The notes beneath the pieces were generated by a model. That model saw only the letters and a list, made by a program, of their open reading frames with translations. It was not told the DNA's origin and ran no database searches. A DNA stretch of 64,000 nt, taken from the NCBI RefSeq assembly GCF_021130785.1, contig NC_060207.1, positions 8,697,501-8,761,500 on the forward strand, given 5' to 3'. Made by a program: the position numbers and the translations under genes. This DNA comes from Homalodisca vitripennis. Lineage: Eukaryota > Arthropoda > Insecta > Hemiptera > Cicadellidae. Below, one piece after another: positions 60,061 through 64,000 of the stretch. Within the stretch, counting starts at the first letter, position 1. The number at the start of each line of letters is the position of its first letter.

Positions 60061-63000
60061 CGTTTAAAGTTTAACTTGCGTGAATATATTAAAACACTGT
60101 GATATCCCCCTTGTTACTTTGTTTGCTTTTAAGTGGTTACTATGATTGTGCGTGCACAATGAAAGGCAGCATTAGCACCATATTGTCACGCGTACAAGGG
60201 TCAACGCCCTCTGTTTTTTTTATAATGCCTACCATTATACTATCTCATTTTTTAGAATCGTTTTTTTCCTTATTAAACAGCCAGAATTGTTATTTTTGTG
60301 TAAAAAATTCACTGAGTGTGTGTCCAAAATGTGTAGTAAAGTAATGTTCAAAAGAAAAACATCATTAACAAAATTAATTTATAGTTAAACCTCAACAATG
60401 AAGGCTAAATGAACAACATATTTAGACTTTTGAAATAGTTTAAAAAATATTTCATCTAAATTTCAAGAAAAACATCTTACGTTGTTTTTGTAAAAATATT
60501 ATACACTTACTTTAAACAGAGCAAAATGTGATTAAATGGTCAGAAATATACTGTAGTATCCTTAATCCAGGCTTTTATTATAACATAGAGGAATTTAAAC
60601 TTCATATTTCTTTGTTAATTTTCTAAGAACTGTATGTCTTATTGCTTTCATCAAAACTGAAAGAATAGTGTTTTCCTCCTGATCAAATCTGAACATTAAA
60701 CATTGTCATAGAGGGGTGTAAAGTCCCACGATTATTACGTTTACATAATCTAAGAGGGAAAAAAGAGTGACATAACTGTATGAATGTATTTCCATGACCT
60801 TTCCCTCTCTCTCTAGGAAGACAACGACACTGAATGAGTCTGAATGATTGGTCATAAAACCCATAACATTTTAAATTGTATTAGTTATCTTCCACAGACT
60901 TTTACAAGTTCCTCTCTTTCAGAAGTCACGTTGTAACCGATAACATACTAGTTAAGTAAGCTACCACTATAGAGTACAAGGCTATATTTTCAACTGGCTA
61001 AGCTAATTTCTTTGGAAAGCAAAAGGTAAATATCTCTGGACATGTCTACTTTGGTATCTATATGGAGATCACTTTAGGATGGGAATTCGCCAAGGATGAA
61101 ACTTAGTTCCAGTCTTATTCAGTTTGTTTATATAGGCTACATATTATATTAAATTGCAAAATTTTAAGCATATTATAATGTTGTAGATGGAGCTTATATT
61201 GGTCACTGTTAAATTACATTAAAAACATAAAACCAATATTTAATACATTTTATTGTTTTGTGAGGCCTTTCGATATCCAAGATATCTTTTTCAGACACAT
61301 CACAAATGAAAAATAAGGACTATAAAAATAGGTACGCTTTAAATTAATATAAACTTGCTAATCAGGTATTGTCATTGCGACATATATCACTGCGTATTAC
61401 AGCTATTCATGTATTGTCCTGCTAATGTAGTCAACTATAACTGTTCAGGTATTGACACATACGCCTGTGGGTGTTTGGTGACGGCGCTATTGTTACGGCT
61501 GGACTTACCTGTAGGCAGCATTTCAACGTTTGATGTTCGTACTGTTCGTGAAATGTAACACGATATTTTTATTAAAGGTTATCCGTAACAGTTTGAAAAG
61601 CACTGCTTTAACATATTGACGATGTTAGTGTAACATAAGTGTCTTAAACTTCCTGCATAGGTCTCGCTATCTACACGATAAGATAACGTGTCTTCTTGAA
61701 TCAGTTACCCTGGAGATAGAAGATAAAGTATACGAGTACTTATAAAAACCACTGGGTAGCAGAGTAAAAAAGTATGAGTTGCCTTCGTAAATTCAGTTTT
61801 TCTATTTATAAATGACGATTACGTTTAAATCTTTAAGAAACATATTAAGATTTTTATTGGACAAAGACAATTGTATTCAATACACTAATTTCCTAAGCTT
61901 TCAACGCAATAGCATAATTAGTTAATTAGTACTAAATGTTAATAAAACAAAACTTTCCAATATGGTATATTTTTTGGAGGAGGCCTTTGGAAACCAAAGG
62001 TTTCATCATCAGGCGACACCACAACGCGGGTTTTTTCCATTTGTTCCAAAAGTCTTCAATAATTGGTTAAGTGGGAAAATAGTAGCGGTCTTTTTGCAAT
62101 AAAGAGAACAACTTACTTTGATAATTCGTTAGTGTTTTCATTCGATGTACACAAGACAATTAAAATTAATAAGTACACTTATTAGGATATTCTCGCTCCT
62201 AATTTGGTTTTCAATCAGGAGTTTTCCTCCACTAATGTAACATGAGTTTTCCAAGATATTATCCTAATAATTTCATTTTTTCATCTTATGTAAGGTTGTA
62301 TTATTTTCTTAAAGCCTCATAAAATAGTTCAGAAAACACCTTAACCTTATTATAAAAAAAGATCATATTTAGTTTAGGAATAGTAGTTAAAAGCTGGTGT
62401 GTAATAGCAATTGAAAGAATCAAAACCAAAAGTCCTTCTGAGCAAGTTGATATCATTTTCAAATGCTTGGTCAGTACAACTTTAAATCGGCCTTGTAAAA
62501 TGTAAAATGCTGGGTCTTCCATAAGGGGTATCATAGAGGTAAATGTCATTGAAAAGCTTTTTGTTGTGCATTAGATATTTTTATAATTTTTGACTTTCTT
62601 CATATTGATATAACATTTTCTACCACAACAAGGTGATAGTTTATTTATTTCAATGGAGAAAACATGTTTTTGTCTCTTAAAACAACAAACGAGTGAACGT
62701 TTTTTTCATTTCAGTGTAATCAAAGTAATACAACATTTTTTGCTCGCATACACATAAAAAATTGTTATCCTGTCGTGTTACACTTCACAATAGTTTGTTG
62801 ACATAGTGGAAAATACTCTTTACCATACGTCTATTGCATTCTATACTCTTCCATTGCTTGGATTTACTAAAATGTTCAAAATCAATTAAGTTTTGCAACG
62901 ACTTGCAACGGTTCCCAAAACATTTGGATTGGGGGGGTGGGGGGGTCTGGGAGTTATCAAATGTATGTGGACTAAATGAGGGACTGTTTGCAACAGAATG

Positions 63001-64000
63001 AGCACACAGTAAAAGCAAACACTAATTCATTTGCTATGCTGACCGCTGTGTATCAAATGTGAACACATACACCTACAAACAACATCGCCCTAGAGACTTT
63101 CTGTCGCAATCACATTTACGCTGGTTTGCAGTTCTTCCTTTCTCGTTGTGACAGCAAGATAGGACATAATGTATAAAGCGTGCGTAATGTAATGCATTCA
63201 AAAGTCTCAATAAAGGACGTCCTCAAACTCTATCCAAACATTCTGCAGCAAAGCCAAACCAAAGTAGCACAAGTTTGCAAACTTTCGTCACACGATAATT
63301 AGCCAAACAGTCATTATATTTTATTTGCACTTAAATACGGATTATTGTTTTTTATATATCTTTTGACCCAAATGCCTAATTACTGAAAATAATTAACTTT
63401 TACAAGCTTTATTTTATTAATCGCGGCTTCTTATGATTTTAGAGTGTAACTATCATTATAACAGCAATAATAAAAAAATGCAGCTGTTGTGTTTTATTTG
63501 GGAAATTTAGTTACAGATCCGTTGATATAAAATTTAAAAAAAAATCCTTTAAAAAATTAGGGAGAGAATAAATTTTAAAAACTGAGAATCAACAGTTATT
63601 AAAGAAATATATTAATGTGTAAGCAATGATGTTTTAACTTTAGCTGCTTTAACCAGCTGAAAACATTATAACATTGGGCTGTGATTGTTACATTCATATT
63701 GGTCACCGTTGTTACACGTTGTTGCACTGGAGCCAATATGCACTGTTTAAGCAACACACCTTTCTTTCTGCATTAAACCGATGGATTAATCTTGCACAAG
63801 AAACAAATGAAATGTCCTCCACGCTAACTTAGGCGTAGGTCGAAATGGGAGGTTTTTGAAAGGATAACAAGCATCAAATTATAACTTTTCTCAGATTTAT
63901 GTTCTTGCTTGATAAACTTAAAACAAACCGTCAGACGCATAAATATTAGTTATATCACTGTAAGATAACTAGATAAACAGACTGGAAATCACCACTTTAA
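60061..64000. other. AT-rich DNA, no gene recognised
   Basis: No feature I can support. Open frames at 60.1-60.35, 61.36-61.56, 62.3-62.55 and 62.8-63.0 kb show no motif. A G-run of seven plus six lies at 62931-62946. At 61245-61310 and 61975-62025 there are strings that resemble transposon end sequences, but no element could be bounded. Confidence 0.45.

Noticed and set aside
61500..61560. Minus-strand CTACAG before GTAAGT donor
   Set aside because: The donor is excellent, but the upstream sequence has only a short open stretch (about 17 codons) and no acceptor or start.
61975..62025. CTGATGATGAAAC on the minus strand, resembling a hammerhead ribozyme core
   Set aside because: The stem II segment between CTGATGA and GAAAC is missing and stems I and III could not be formed from the flanks.

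Overview
The window reads as nuclear DNA of an arthropod, most likely an insect. It is strongly AT-rich, has no bacterial-style operons or ribosome-binding sites, and carries introns-and-exons style signals, TA microsatellites, several minisatellite arrays, Helitron, LINE, SINE and MITE-type elements. A hemipteran host is only a guess, based on remembered repeat style and on the transposon protein at 24.9-25.85 kb. No complete protein-coding gene is visible. No tRNA, rRNA, CRISPR or origin was found.

Layout. 1-2.2 kb: AT-rich DNA with a doubtful terminal exon and a UTR-like tail. 2.6-8.7 kb: degraded dispersed repeats, two small perfect hairpins, a fold-back pair of inverted arms, a 5S-rRNA-derived SINE (7.07 kb) and a 4-copy minisatellite. 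11.7-14.0 kb: a short non-autonomous Helitron and a 212-bp tandem array. 14.8-18.3 kb: a doubtful exon, a more convincing terminal coding exon (57 codons) and about 2.3 kb of 3'-UTR-like sequence. 19-23.3 kb: TA microsatellite, a tRNA-type SINE and a second 5S-derived SINE. 23.9-26.3 kb: the most interesting item, a 2,348-bp DNA transposon with terminal inverted repeats, a 4-bp target duplication, about ten copies of one subterminal motif, and a broken gene resembling DUF7869-type proteins. 26.9-31.1 kb: a 3-copy array, a GC-rich promoter plus first-exon candidate on the minus strand, and a 123-bp array of about 19 copies. 32-35.1 kb: dispersed repeat, a 5'-truncated LINE with a 10-bp target duplication, a duplicated 128-bp unit. 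35.8-44.2 kb: a candidate exon, a second Helitron copy in the opposite orientation, SINE fragments. 44.2-49.5 kb: an approximately 700-bp MITE with near-identical 84-bp inverted repeats, dispersed repeats, and a tRNA-derived SINE. 53.4-55.1 kb: a 114-bp array of about 15 copies. The remainder to 64 kb is plain AT-rich DNA with one miRNA-like hairpin and one diverged duplication.

How the parts relate. Nothing here forms a pathway. The window is mostly a record of insertions and local amplification: at least five transposon classes, and seven tandem or duplicated blocks, some of them apparently amplified from dispersed repeats. Host coding content is limited to isolated exon candidates on both strands, which could belong to genes with long introns extending beyond the window.
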